Below, piece by piece: positions 33,919 to 43,281 of a stretch of DNA of 64,000 nt (position 1 is the first letter of the stretch; every line of letters starts with the position of its first letter). The stretch comes from Verrucomicrobiota bacterium. Its GTDB lineage: Bacteria > Verrucomicrobiota > Verrucomicrobiia > Limisphaerales > JACRJZ01. The notes beneath the pieces were generated by a model, which worked only from the letters and a program-made list of their open reading frames with translations, searched no databases and had not been told where the DNA came from. The stretch lies in contig JACRJZ010000093.1 in NCBI GenBank assembly GCA_016219875.1, positions 1 through 64,000 of the forward strand, given 5' to 3'. The position numbers were made by a program, and so were the translations under genes.

Positions 33919-34629
33919 ATGAAAAGGAGACACCCACTCGAATCACGGACCCGCGCCTTTACGCGCGTCGAAGCCCTCGCCTGTCTGAGCGTCGTAGCCA
34001 TTCTGGCTGCACTCGCCGCGCCCACGCTGGCCGGCCTGCGCCCCCGCTCCGACAGCGCCGCCTGTGTGAACAACCTGCGCCAGATCGGACGCGCCTACCA
34101 AATTTGGGGCCACGACCATAACGACGATCCGCCGTATCGCGTAGCCATGAGCGAGGGCGGGATTCAAGCGCATCCGCTGGCCGGCAACACATGGTTCCAG
34201 TTCTCCTGGGTTTCCAACGAACTGGCCACGCCGCGCGTGCTGGCCTGTCCGAGCGACCTGCAGAAACGGGTGGCCAAAGACTTTGGCATCTCCGCTGACG
34301 GAGGCTTCCTGAACTCCGGCTTCCGCAACAACGCCGTGAGCTATTGGGTGGGGTCCGACGCGGTGCGGTTTGTCCCGGCTTCGCTCGTGTGTGGGGACCG
34401 CAACGTGAAGGTGGCTGGCTACGGCTATTGCAGCGCCGGAATCAGTGACGCGGGGACGATCCTCATGCGTCCGATGGCCGGCTCCGTTTGGACGAACAAT
34501 CTTCATGGACTTTGGGGCAACGTGCTTCGTTACGACGGACAAGTGCGAACTCTCTCCAACTGGAACCTGACCACCAACGCGCTCTCGTTTGGCGACGACA
34601 ATGGCACCATGCACCTCGTCCTCCCCTGA
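33919..34629 (+). CDS. H-X9-DG pseudopilin-like secreted protein
   Basis: This 236-residue protein has a type IV prepilin N-terminus, RAFTRVEALACLSVVAILAA, with the conserved Glu at +5 but Ala instead of Gly before the cleavage point. The hydrophobic helix runs to about residue 38. Near the C-terminus, LHGLWGNVLRYDGQV matches the H-X9-DG prepilin-processing-associated signature exactly. The purine-rich AAAGGAG lies just inside the coding region (codons 2-4) rather than upstream, so translation may be weak or the start imprecise. It precedes two very large secreted proteins on the same strand. Confidence 0.8.
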   Translation: MKRRHPLESRTRAFTRVEALACLSVVAILAALAAPTLAGLRPRSDSAACVNNLRQIGRAYQIWGHDHNDDPPYRVAMSEGGIQAHPLAGNTWFQFSWVSNELATPRVLACPSDLQKRVAKDFGISADGGFLNSGFRNNAVSYWVGSDAVRFVPASLVCGDRNVKVAGYGYCSAGISDAGTILMRPMAGSVWTNNLHGLWGNVLRYDGQVRTLSNWNLTTNALSFGDDNGTMHLVLP

Positions 34630-34667
34630 AGCGATCAAGCCAAGGACCTTCAGCCGGTAACCCAACC

Positions 34668-37600
34668 ATGACAACGCAGCTTTCCTCTTCCGTAAATCTT
34701 GTCGGCCCAGTGAGCCAAGCTCGCGGGCCGCGACGCATTTTGAGTGCGGCGCTGGGCGTCGCTTTGGATTCACCCGCCGGACAAGCTCCCCAAGGGCTTC
34801 CGGCGACACGGCCCTGCGAGGGTCGCGAACCATCTAAAGCGGGGCACGGCCCCGCACTCCAAAATCGTCGGGGTTGGCAGCGACTCCGCGAGAGCCAAAC
34901 AGCGTGGAATTCGGCGCTACGCCACCTGGTCAGAGTGCCGCTCCTGTCCTTGCTCGTGGCAGCGTCAGGCGCGGGAGCGGCGGAACCGGTGCGCGCGGCG
35001 TCCGTGGTTGCGCAGCCCGGCGCAAGCGGTGCCGGCGGCTCATTCGCGCCCGCCTTCAGCGCCGACGGGCGCTTCATCGTCTTCGTGGGCCACGCGCCCA
35101 ATCTCGTGACCAACGGCGCGCCGGGTCTGAGTTTGAACGTCTTCGTACGTGACCTGGCGGCCCGGCACACCGAGTTGGTCAGCGTGAGCACGAACGGCCT
35201 GGGTAGTGCCGATGCGGACGCGAATTTCCCGTCCATTTCCTCGAACGGCCAGTTCGTCGCTTTCGCTAGCGCCGCCGGCAATCTGGTGCCGGGCGACACG
35301 AACCGCGCCAGCGATGTCTTCGTGCGCGATCGACTGGCGGGCACGACCACGCTCGTCAGCGCCGACACCAACGGGCTGGCACCGCGCGCGTCCGGTGTCG
35401 GCTCCTCGCGTCCGATCCTCTCCGCCGACGGGCGCTGGGTCTTTTTCGAGAGCCTGGCCAGCAGCCTCGTCACCAACGCCGACGGCATCGAGACGCGCGA
35501 CGTGTTTGCCCGCGATCTCCAATCCGGTGTCATGCATCTCGTCAGCGTGAACCGCACCGGCACGGCGGCGCTGCATCCGGGCGAAGACTCAACGCTCTTC
35601 TCGATCACACCCGACGGACGCTTCGCCGCGTTCGTAAGCAAGGCGCCGGACCTCGTGTCGAACGTCGCGCCCGGCGCGGGCGAACTTTACGTGCGGGATG
35701 TGCAGACGGGCGTCACTTCTTGGGCTGGATGGTCGGTCGCGCAATCACTCGGAAACGCGCCGGTGTATCTGAATGCGGTGCTCAGCACCGACGGCCGATT
35801 TGTTGCTTTCAAGATTGCCGGGGCCACCACGAACACGGAGGCTCTGGTCTGGCGCCACGATGCCCGCACGACCAACACCGTCTGCCTTGCCCTCCGCTCC
35901 CGCAGCGACTCTTGGCCGGACATGACTTGGGATGGCCGGTTCATCGCTTACGAGGACCAACAAGAGAATGCTACGGATGTACTGCTCTGGGAAACCGGGG
36001 GAATCTTCCCCATCCGTCTGGGCGGCGTCGCGCGCGCGCCCGTGATCACGCCAGATGGACGCAGCCTGGCGTTCCTGCACGAAACAAACTCCCTCGCTTC
36101 TGAAACCCGGCTCTATGTCCACGACCTCATTGAAAGCACGACCCGCCTGGCCAGTGTGACGGCGGACGGCGTGCCCGCGAGTGTGCCCGCCACGACAGTC
36201 CCCGCGCTCAGTCCCGATGGTCTGCGCGTGGCCTTCGAGAGCGATTGGGACGGCTGGGTGACAAACGATCTCAACGGCGCCAGCGACGTCTTCCTGCGCG
36301 ACCTCGTCGCGGGAACGACGGAACTCATTTCGGAACGGCACGCCGCGCGGCCCGCGCAGACGGGGCGGGGCCTCAGCGTGGCTTCGGCCAATGGCTTCAG
36401 CACCGACGGACGCTGGCTGGCGTTTACCAGTCTCGATAGCAATCTCGCACCGGGTGACACAAACAACCGGGCAGACATTTTCTTTCACGACCTGGTCGCC
36501 GGGACTAACGGCCAACTCGTTCTGGTTCCGGCGTTGAACGAAGGCGGCGCATCTTCCGGAGACACCAACCCCGCTATCGCGTGGCAAACGAACGTCGTCA
36601 GCCCGCCGTTCTTCGACGGCAGCGGACGCTGCTTGGCCTACGTGCAACACCGTGGTCCTCTCGGTGCCGGTCTCTTTACTGGTCCTGGGGTCGCGTCCGG
36701 TCCCTGGGGCGGTGCCATCCGCTGGCACGACCGGCAGACGGGGGCCAGTCGGCTCGTGTCAGTTGTTCCGGGCGGGCTCGCAGAATCTGACGGGCGGGCC
36801 AGCGCTCCGGCGATCAGCACCGACGGGCGTTTGGTGGCGTTCCAAAGTCCGGCACTTGACTTGTTGGGATCGAGCGGGAGTAAGGCGTACGCAAACGTTT
36901 TCCTTCGCGACATGGCGGCTCGACAGACGTGGCTCATTTCCACGAATTGCGGGGGCTCCCCGGTGTACGGTGACGCGGGTTCGAGCAACGCCGTGTTCAC
37001 GCCGGACGGTCGCTGGCTGCTCTTCCAAAGCCAGGCCCACAACTTGGCCACGAATTACCTGACCTCGCCCAATGTTGAACTCTTTGCGCGTGAGTTGCGC
37101 CTCTACGACGGCACCAACGCGGCCGGACAGACGTTCACCAACGTGCTCGGTGAATTCCTGACCAACTATCAGGTCGGTCCCGTGCGCATGCTCAGCCTCA
37201 CTCTCTCGGCGCCGCTGGGCTGCGCTGGTTCGGCCGCGGTGAGCGCGGACTCCCGCTTCATCGTCTTTGCCAGCGCAGTGAACACGAACCTCGTCCCCGT
37301 CCAAGGTGTGTACGTCCACGAACTGCCCGCCGACAGCACGATTGTCCCTCCGTGGACGCCGCCAGACACGAACGCGGTCCCGCCGATCGTTCCCATCGGC
37401 ACAACGTGGTTCGTCGCCAGCAACGCCACCGCCCCGGCGCTCAGCGGCGACGGACGTTTCGTGGTCGCACACACTTGGCTGCCGGGTTCGACGAACACGT
37501 TTACCAACCAAGTCCTGCTGTGGGACCGCACCGCCAGCACTTCGGAACTCGTCAGCGTGAATCGCGCCGGCACGGGCGGCGGCGACGGTCCTTCGACATC

Positions 37601-38267
37601 CCCTCTCATCACGCGGGATGGCCGCTATGTCGTTTTCGTGAGCCAGGCCAGCGATCTCGTAGCGAACGACGCCAATGGAGTGCCCGATCTGTTCGTGCGC
37701 GACCGCGCGACGAGCAACACCTTCGCCATCACGCTCTCCATCCGCACTGGCCGCACCGGCGGCGGTTTCTCCGGCTTACCGGTGCTTGGCGCGGATGGCC
37801 GCACGGTCATCTTCAACAGCTTTGCCGGCGATCTGGTGGACGGCGACTACAACGACCGGCGCGACGTGTTCGTCTTCTCGCTCGGCGCGCCGGACAGCGA
37901 CGGCGACGGCCTGGACGACGATTGGGAACTGGCCTTCTTCGACACACTGGCCCGCGACGGCACGGGCGATTTCGATGACGACGGCGCGAACGACTTACAG
38001 GAATTCCGCGCCGGAACCGATCCGACGAACCGAAGCTCCGTCTTCCGCGCACTGACGCTTCGGTCCTTGAGCGGCGGCCCGATCACGCTTCTGTGGCCCG
38101 CCGCACCGGGCCGGAGTTACCAGGTGCAATTTAAGGACGCTGTGACCGCCGCCGACTGGACCGAACTGCCCGCCGCCGTGACGGTCAACGGGCCAACGGC
38201 GTGGGCGACCGACGCGAGCGACCCGCTGCCGGCGCACCGGTTTTACCGCGTGATGATCGCGCCCTGA
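34668..38267 (+). CDS. Large secreted PD40 beta-propeller protein with a Ca-binding and C-terminal module
   Basis: Up to 1199 residues. Sixteen PD40/TolB-type motifs of the form 'FSADGRFIVF' occur between about residues 125 and 1050 (for example ISSNGQFVAFAS, LSADGRWVFFES, ITPDGRFAAFVS, FTPDGRWLLFQS), enough for two or three propellers. A Ca-binding stretch, DSDGDGLDDDWELAFF, follows, then a C-terminal module ending HRFYRVMIAP. The hydrophobic signal core (PLLSLLVAASGAGAAEP) begins only about 90 residues after ATG 34668. The first ~267 bases include a repeat-like palindrome (34839-34855), so GTG 34935 may be the true start. Probably extracellular or cell-surface; ligand unknown. Confidence 0.8.
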   Translation: MTTQLSSSVNLVGPVSQARGPRRILSAALGVALDSPAGQAPQGLPATRPCEGREPSKAGHGPALQNRRGWQRLRESQTAWNSALRHLVRVPLLSLLVAASGAGAAEPVRAASVVAQPGASGAGGSFAPAFSADGRFIVFVGHAPNLVTNGAPGLSLNVFVRDLAARHTELVSVSTNGLGSADADANFPSISSNGQFVAFASAAGNLVPGDTNRASDVFVRDRLAGTTTLVSADTNGLAPRASGVGSSRPILSADGRWVFFESLASSLVTNADGIETRDVFARDLQSGVMHLVSVNRTGTAALHPGEDSTLFSITPDGRFAAFVSKAPDLVSNVAPGAGELYVRDVQTGVTSWAGWSVAQSLGNAPVYLNAVLSTDGRFVAFKIAGATTNTEALVWRHDARTTNTVCLALRSRSDSWPDMTWDGRFIAYEDQQENATDVLLWETGGIFPIRLGGVARAPVITPDGRSLAFLHETNSLASETRLYVHDLIESTTRLASVTADGVPASVPATTVPALSPDGLRVAFESDWDGWVTNDLNGASDVFLRDLVAGTTELISERHAARPAQTGRGLSVASANGFSTDGRWLAFTSLDSNLAPGDTNNRADIFFHDLVAGTNGQLVLVPALNEGGASSGDTNPAIAWQTNVVSPPFFDGSGRCLAYVQHRGPLGAGLFTGPGVASGPWGGAIRWHDRQTGASRLVSVVPGGLAESDGRASAPAISTDGRLVAFQSPALDLLGSSGSKAYANVFLRDMAARQTWLISTNCGGSPVYGDAGSSNAVFTPDGRWLLFQSQAHNLATNYLTSPNVELFARELRLYDGTNAAGQTFTNVLGEFLTNYQVGPVRMLSLTLSAPLGCAGSAAVSADSRFIVFASAVNTNLVPVQGVYVHELPADSTIVPPWTPPDTNAVPPIVPIGTTWFVASNATAPALSGDGRFVVAHTWLPGSTNTFTNQVLLWDRTASTSELVSVNRAGTGGGDGPSTSPLITRDGRYVVFVSQASDLVANDANGVPDLFVRDRATSNTFAITLSIRTGRTGGGFSGLPVLGADGRTVIFNSFAGDLVDGDYNDRRDVFVFSLGAPDSDGDGLDDDWELAFFDTLARDGTGDFDDDGANDLQEFRAGTDPTNRSSVFRALTLRSLSGGPITLLWPAAPGRSYQVQFKDAVTAADWTELPAAVTVNGPTAWATDASDPLPAHRFYRVMIAP

Positions 38268-38290
38268 AACACTTCACGAAAGGAGAAACC

Positions 38291-41200
38291 ATGAACAACC
38301 TGACCACACACATCCAAAACCTCGCTGGCGTAGCGGCGTCTCGACCAGCGAGTTTGGCCTCCTTGTTTGCCGTCAGCCTGCTGCTGGCGCCCCTGGCCGC
38401 GCCCGCGCAGTGGGTGGCCTACAACGACCACAACCGCGGCCCGAACACGGCGTCAAACGTCAGCACCTATTCCATCACAACGGCCAACACCACCGTGGGC
38501 GGCCCGCTGACCAACTTCACCACAGGGCAGTTGACCAGTCCCAACCGGGTGGGAGTACGGGTTTCCCATGTCGGAACGCTGAACGGCGCTAGTGGCGGCT
38601 CCAGTGCTCCGAATGCCGGCACCCCCGCGCACGAAATCTTCGGCGGCAAAGTGGATTGGTCCGCGAGTGCCCTTTATTTCGGCGGCCCCGGTGGGCAAAG
38701 CTCTTCCGCTGTCACCTTCACGTTCACCAACCTTACTCCTGGCCGGCGCTACAGTTTTCGCGGCACAGGCGTGCGCGGCGGTGGCTATCCCGAGCGTTGG
38801 CTTCTCACGACGCTGGCGGGCGCGAGCAACGCCGTCGCGGCCCATCGGATGGGCGCTGGCTCACCGGGGATCGTCACGAACGGCTGGACGCCTTACGGCA
38901 ACACGATGCGTCCTCTGACCCAAGCTCTGTTGCACACCGGTAACAACCTTTCCGGCGATGTAATCGGGTGGGATGACATCGCGCCCCTCGGAGATTCCTT
39001 TTCCGTGATTTGCTCCAACTGGACGGGCGCTCTCCCTGGCACCAGCGCGACCAACTCCACCTACGCCTATTGGTTGAGCGCCATCCGCCTGGAGGAAGGG
39101 GCCATTCCCGTTCCCACGATCGTCTCAGAGCCGCAGGAGGTGAACGTGTGTCTGGGCTTGTCCGCCGCACTTTCCGTCGAGGCCATTTGCCAGCCGCCGC
39201 TGTTCTACCAATGGCGCAAAGACGGCGTGGACTTGGCGACCGCCACGAACCAGACATTCGCCATCCCTGTTGCCGTCAATTCGGATGCGGGCGGGTATTC
39301 CGTAGTGCTGACCGGTCCCGCCGGCAGCGTGACCAGCCGCGTGGCGGCGGTGGTGGTGGACAGTGTTCCCGTAAGCTTCACCAGCGAACTCGCAGGGCAG
39401 ACGGTCATCCTCGGCACGCCAGCCACGTTCGTCCTTCCGCTGGCGGCCAATGCCTCCCAGCCCGTCACCTGTCAGTGGTTCAAGAACAGTGAGTCCAACA
39501 CCGTCAGCGGAACTGCGATCTCCGGTGCCACCAATTCGGTGCTCGCCCTCTCCAACGCACAGGCGTCGGACGTGGCCTTCTACTACGTGGTGGCGGGAAA
39601 CTGCGTCAACACCGTCACCTCCTCGGTGGCCTCGCTGGGCGTCAGTTACCTGCCACTGAGCATCCTCGCGCAACCGCAAGACACCAACGTCTTGGTCGGC
39701 GGTTTGGCCCGGCTGTCGATCACCGTGACCGGCTCGATCCCGAGCTTCCAGTGGTTCAAGGAGGCCACAGCCATTCCCGACGCTACGAACGCGACACTGG
39801 TGTTGACCAACCTGCAAGTTCGCGATTCGGGCCTTTACCATGTCGTCGTTTCGAACCTGGTCGGCACGGTTGTCAGCCGCGAAGCCAGCGTGGTGGTGAA
39901 CCTGCCGCCTTACCCGCTGGTTTCGCTCACCAACCATGTCTGGCGCTACAACCAGGACGCCGTCGATCTCGGCACGAGCTGGCACGCCAGCGACTATCCG
40001 GCGGAAACGAACTGGCCTTCCGGACGCGGGGTGTTTGCTTACGAGAACAACGCGGTCGTCAATGCGCTGACCAACACCGTGCTCCGCCTGAGCAACTCGG
40101 CAGGCGTTTACATCCGCACCTTCTACTTCCGGACCACCTTCGTGCTGTCGAACGATCCGCGGCTCTTCACGCTGCTGACTTCCAACCTGATCGACGACGG
40201 CGTGGTCTGTTACCTGAACGGCGTGGAAGCCTACCGTTGGAACATGCCGCAAGGCACGATCACTTGGAACACCCTGGCGCCCACGGCGAACCCGCTCGGC
40301 GAAGGCGTGTTCTTCGTGACGAACGTGCCTTCCCAGTTTCTTCTGCGAGGCACCAACACGCTCGCGGTTGAGGTCCACCAAGCAGGGACGGCGAGTGCCG
40401 ATGTCGTCTTCGGCCTCGCTGCGTTCGCGAATTCTATCCCGCCCAGCTTCCTGCAAATCACCAACGAGCCATCGGAGGTCGTGGTAACCGAGCCGACGCC
40501 CGCGACGCTTTCGGTCGGTGTGGCCGGAGCGCCCACCTTCGCCCAATGGTTCAAGCGCGACGCCCAAGGCCAGCCGGTGCCGATCCCCGGCGCGACGGAG
40601 ACCAGCTACCGGATTCCGTTCACGATCCACGGCGCTGACGACGGCGACTATTTCGTGACCGTGACCAACCTCATCAGCGAAGTCACCTCGCACGACATCC
40701 ACCTCACGGTGCTGGCCAGCACGAATCCGCCCGCGATCCTCGACGCCGACGGCACGCGCGACGCGCGGCAGATTCTCCTGAGCTTCGACAAAGCGCTTTT
40801 TCTCGACACCAACGAGCCTCTCCCGACCCTCACCAATCCCGCCAATTACACGGTGACGAACACGCTGGGCGAAGTGCTGGTAGTGACGAGCGCGCTCTTC
40901 ACCAATTGGACGAACGTCCTCCTCACCACCGCGGCCCCGCGTCTGCCGGACCGCAACTACCTCGTCACGGTCGGCAGTGCGCGCGACATCACTTCGCACC
41001 ACAGCCTCGCCACGAACCTCGCCGCGCCGGTGTCGTTTGTCCTGCCGATCATCGGCTTGGAGGACTTCTATGAATTCATCCAGCCTGTGCCGGGACTCGA
41101 TCCGGTGGAGGAGTTCGACAGCGGCGCGTGGCGGCAGTCTGGTTACGATCCAGCCACATCGGCGGCAGGTTGGTTCTTCCCGGCGTTCTCCGCGTTCTGC

Positions 41201-42946
41201 CTGGGCGAGAGCGGCTCGCCGGTGAACTGCGGGACGGAACTGACGCAAGGGCTGCTGGCGTCGTATTTCCGCAGACCGTTCCATTTCGAGGGCAGCTCGG
41301 CGGGCGCGAGTTTCCAACTTCGGCACCTGGTGAACGACGGCGCGGTGTTCTATCTCGACGGCGTGGAAGTCTTGCGCGTCAACATGCCAGATGGGCCTGT
41401 CGCTTTGACCACGCTGGCACGGGGGAACCTCTGGCCTCCAGCGGTAATTGCAGCCACCAATTTCACCGCGGTTTCGCCTGCCTACGGCCTCCATCTCCTC
41501 GCGGCGGAATTGCATCCCTACGTGGGCGTCGCGACCGAACTCACGTTCGCTGCGGAGGTGCAGGCGCGCGTCGATTCCATCGCGTCCGGCCCCGTCTTCA
41601 TCACCACGCCGCCGCGGGACTTGGCTGTGAACGAAGGGGGCGCAGCCAGCTTCACTTTCAAAGGCGTCGGCGGCCGGACTTTCCAGTGGAAGAGCAACGG
41701 CGTCGCCCTCGCCGGGGCGGACGGCCCCAGCTACACCCTGCCGCACGCGCCGCTCACCGCCGACGGCACGCGATTCAGCGTCGTCGTCACCGGCGAGAGC
41801 AACGAGGTGGAGAGCAGCGCGGCCACGCTCACAGTGTTGCCCGACACGCAACCGCCGCGGCTGGTGTCCGCCTATCTCACGGCTCCGGACACGATCACTG
41901 TCGCGTTCTCGGAGCCGCTGGCCCCCGGCACGGCCACGAACCTGTCGAACTTCGCGATCACCAACGCGCTGGGGCCAGACCTGAATATCACCGGAGTCTC
42001 CTTCGACGGCGGCTCGAACGTGACGCTGAGGGTCGCCCCACCCGCAGGCGGCAGCTACACCGTGGTGGTCAGTGGCGTGAAGGACGCTTCGATGGCGGCC
42101 AACAACATCATCGCCAACAGCCGCGTGACCGTGGGCGTGCAGAACCTTCCACTCGTCTCCATTGACGCGGCGACGACGTGGCAATACCACGACGACAACG
42201 TGGATTTGACGGCAGGCAACACTGACTACTCCTGGCGGACCAACTACGCGCTCGAAGGTGGCTGGCAGACCGGGGCTGCCGTGTTTGCAGCCAAGTTGGG
42301 GGTGACAAATCCAGCGGACATCCCGTCTCCCGAACCTGTGCGGACATTGGTGAACTTGACTGACCAGCAGTCCGGTGGGTCAAGCATCGTCACGCTCTAC
42401 TTCCGCACCCGCTTTGTCGCGCCGGTGTTTGGGCCGGGAGCTTCGATGGCGGTCCGGCACATTGTTGAGGATGGCGCAGCGTTCTATCTAAACGGGCAAT
42501 TGTTGTACGCTCTCGGGGTCAACACGCCGACCACGTTCTATGCGTTAGCCAACCGCACCGTCGGTGATCCCGCCTACGAAGGACCATTCAATGTGCCGGC
42601 GACGAACCTCTTTCCCGGCGTCAACCAACTTGCCGTCGAAGCCAAGAACGTCAGTACCACCAGTTCGGACATCGCTTTCGCCACCTGGCTTTACCTGACC
42701 ATCCCGTCCGTCGTCCTCACTCCCGGCGGACTGACGAACCCGCCGCCTTCACCGGCGCTCTTGTCCGTCGCGCGGCCCGACCCGGACCACGTCCAGCTTT
42801 GGTGGAGTTCCCCCGCGGCCTGGACACTCCAATTCGCCGACGAACTCACACCCACCGGCGCGGCGTGGATGACGCTGACCAATCCACCCAACCCCTTCAC
42901 CGTTCCCGCCACCAACGCCGCGCGGTTCTATCGGCTGAAGTTCTGA
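38291..42946 (+). CDS. Giant secreted Ig-like multidomain protein
   Basis: About 1551 residues from ATG 38291, which has a strong aaaggagaaacc ribosome-binding site. A long signal region (core SLFAVSLLLAPLAAPAQ) is followed by a unique N-terminal domain and at least three Ig-like domains (FYQWRKDGVDL, CQWFKNSESN, FQWFKEATAI cores). A ~170-residue beta module is repeated three times, near residues 560, 960 and 1330, each with 'YFRt-F', 'DDG-v-YLnGve' and 'G-N-LAvE' motifs. More Ig/SwmB-like domains lie between. It ends in the same ARFYRLKF-type module as the preceding gene. Probably surface-attached or secreted, perhaps adhesive. Part of a family-2 repeat arm (38333-38345) encodes residues of the signal region. 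Confidence 0.85.
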   Translation: MNNLTTHIQNLAGVAASRPASLASLFAVSLLLAPLAAPAQWVAYNDHNRGPNTASNVSTYSITTANTTVGGPLTNFTTGQLTSPNRVGVRVSHVGTLNGASGGSSAPNAGTPAHEIFGGKVDWSASALYFGGPGGQSSSAVTFTFTNLTPGRRYSFRGTGVRGGGYPERWLLTTLAGASNAVAAHRMGAGSPGIVTNGWTPYGNTMRPLTQALLHTGNNLSGDVIGWDDIAPLGDSFSVICSNWTGALPGTSATNSTYAYWLSAIRLEEGAIPVPTIVSEPQEVNVCLGLSAALSVEAICQPPLFYQWRKDGVDLATATNQTFAIPVAVNSDAGGYSVVLTGPAGSVTSRVAAVVVDSVPVSFTSELAGQTVILGTPATFVLPLAANASQPVTCQWFKNSESNTVSGTAISGATNSVLALSNAQASDVAFYYVVAGNCVNTVTSSVASLGVSYLPLSILAQPQDTNVLVGGLARLSITVTGSIPSFQWFKEATAIPDATNATLVLTNLQVRDSGLYHVVVSNLVGTVVSREASVVVNLPPYPLVSLTNHVWRYNQDAVDLGTSWHASDYPAETNWPSGRGVFAYENNAVVNALTNTVLRLSNSAGVYIRTFYFRTTFVLSNDPRLFTLLTSNLIDDGVVCYLNGVEAYRWNMPQGTITWNTLAPTANPLGEGVFFVTNVPSQFLLRGTNTLAVEVHQAGTASADVVFGLAAFANSIPPSFLQITNEPSEVVVTEPTPATLSVGVAGAPTFAQWFKRDAQGQPVPIPGATETSYRIPFTIHGADDGDYFVTVTNLISEVTSHDIHLTVLASTNPPAILDADGTRDARQILLSFDKALFLDTNEPLPTLTNPANYTVTNTLGEVLVVTSALFTNWTNVLLTTAAPRLPDRNYLVTVGSARDITSHHSLATNLAAPVSFVLPIIGLEDFYEFIQPVPGLDPVEEFDSGAWRQSGYDPATSAAGWFFPAFSAFCLGESGSPVNCGTELTQGLLASYFRRPFHFEGSSAGASFQLRHLVNDGAVFYLDGVEVLRVNMPDGPVALTTLARGNLWPPAVIAATNFTAVSPAYGLHLLAAELHPYVGVATELTFAAEVQARVDSIASGPVFITTPPRDLAVNEGGAASFTFKGVGGRTFQWKSNGVALAGADGPSYTLPHAPLTADGTRFSVVVTGESNEVESSAATLTVLPDTQPPRLVSAYLTAPDTITVAFSEPLAPGTATNLSNFAITNALGPDLNITGVSFDGGSNVTLRVAPPAGGSYTVVVSGVKDASMAANNIIANSRVTVGVQNLPLVSIDAATTWQYHDDNVDLTAGNTDYSWRTNYALEGGWQTGAAVFAAKLGVTNPADIPSPEPVRTLVNLTDQQSGGSSIVTLYFRTRFVAPVFGPGASMAVRHIVEDGAAFYLNGQLLYALGVNTPTTFYALANRTVGDPAYEGPFNVPATNLFPGVNQLAVEAKNVSTTSSDIAFATWLYLTIPSVVLTPGGLTNPPPSPALLSVARPDPDHVQLWWSSPAAWTLQFADELTPTGAAWMTLTNPPNPFTVPATNAARFYRLKF

Positions 42947-43281
42947 GCCGGAACGATGAGGTCAAGAATCGCGGCGAGCGCCCCGTTCTCCACATGGGAC
43001 AGGCGTCGCGCCTGTCTCTATTGTCAATGGCTCAGAACTCCTGACCCCACGCCTTGAAGTTGAGGCCGCGTGGAATACTGCTGATCCCCCATCGCCGGGT
43101 CTGGGGACCCGGCCTACCGCTCGCGCGCGACCTTGTAGGCCCGGTGCCTTCACCGGGCGAGCCGGCTCCAAAGCCGATTCGCACCGCGTTCGGGTCCGGC
43201 GAAAAGAAATGCTTCCCAAGTCCCTTTTGCTTCCGGCATAACTTCCGAAACCTAGAACTTGAACTTGAGAAGTATTGTTGA
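42947..43281. repeat. Intergenic region with several short GC palindromes
   Basis: Three hairpins are visible: gacaggcgtcgcgcctgtc (42998-43016), gccgggtctggggacccggc (43094-43113) and gcccggtgccttcaccgggc (43139-43158). They resemble dispersed short palindromes and could stop transcription after the Ig-like gene. The promoter of the EF-G-like gene should lie in 43159-43281. No gene seen. Confidence 0.6.

Noticed and set aside
39125..42190. Minus-strand open frame of 1021 codons
   Set aside because: Antisense to the Ig-like protein gene, rich in His/Arg/Val/Gly, no domain. The sense frame has clear Ig-like domains and a strong ribosome-binding site.
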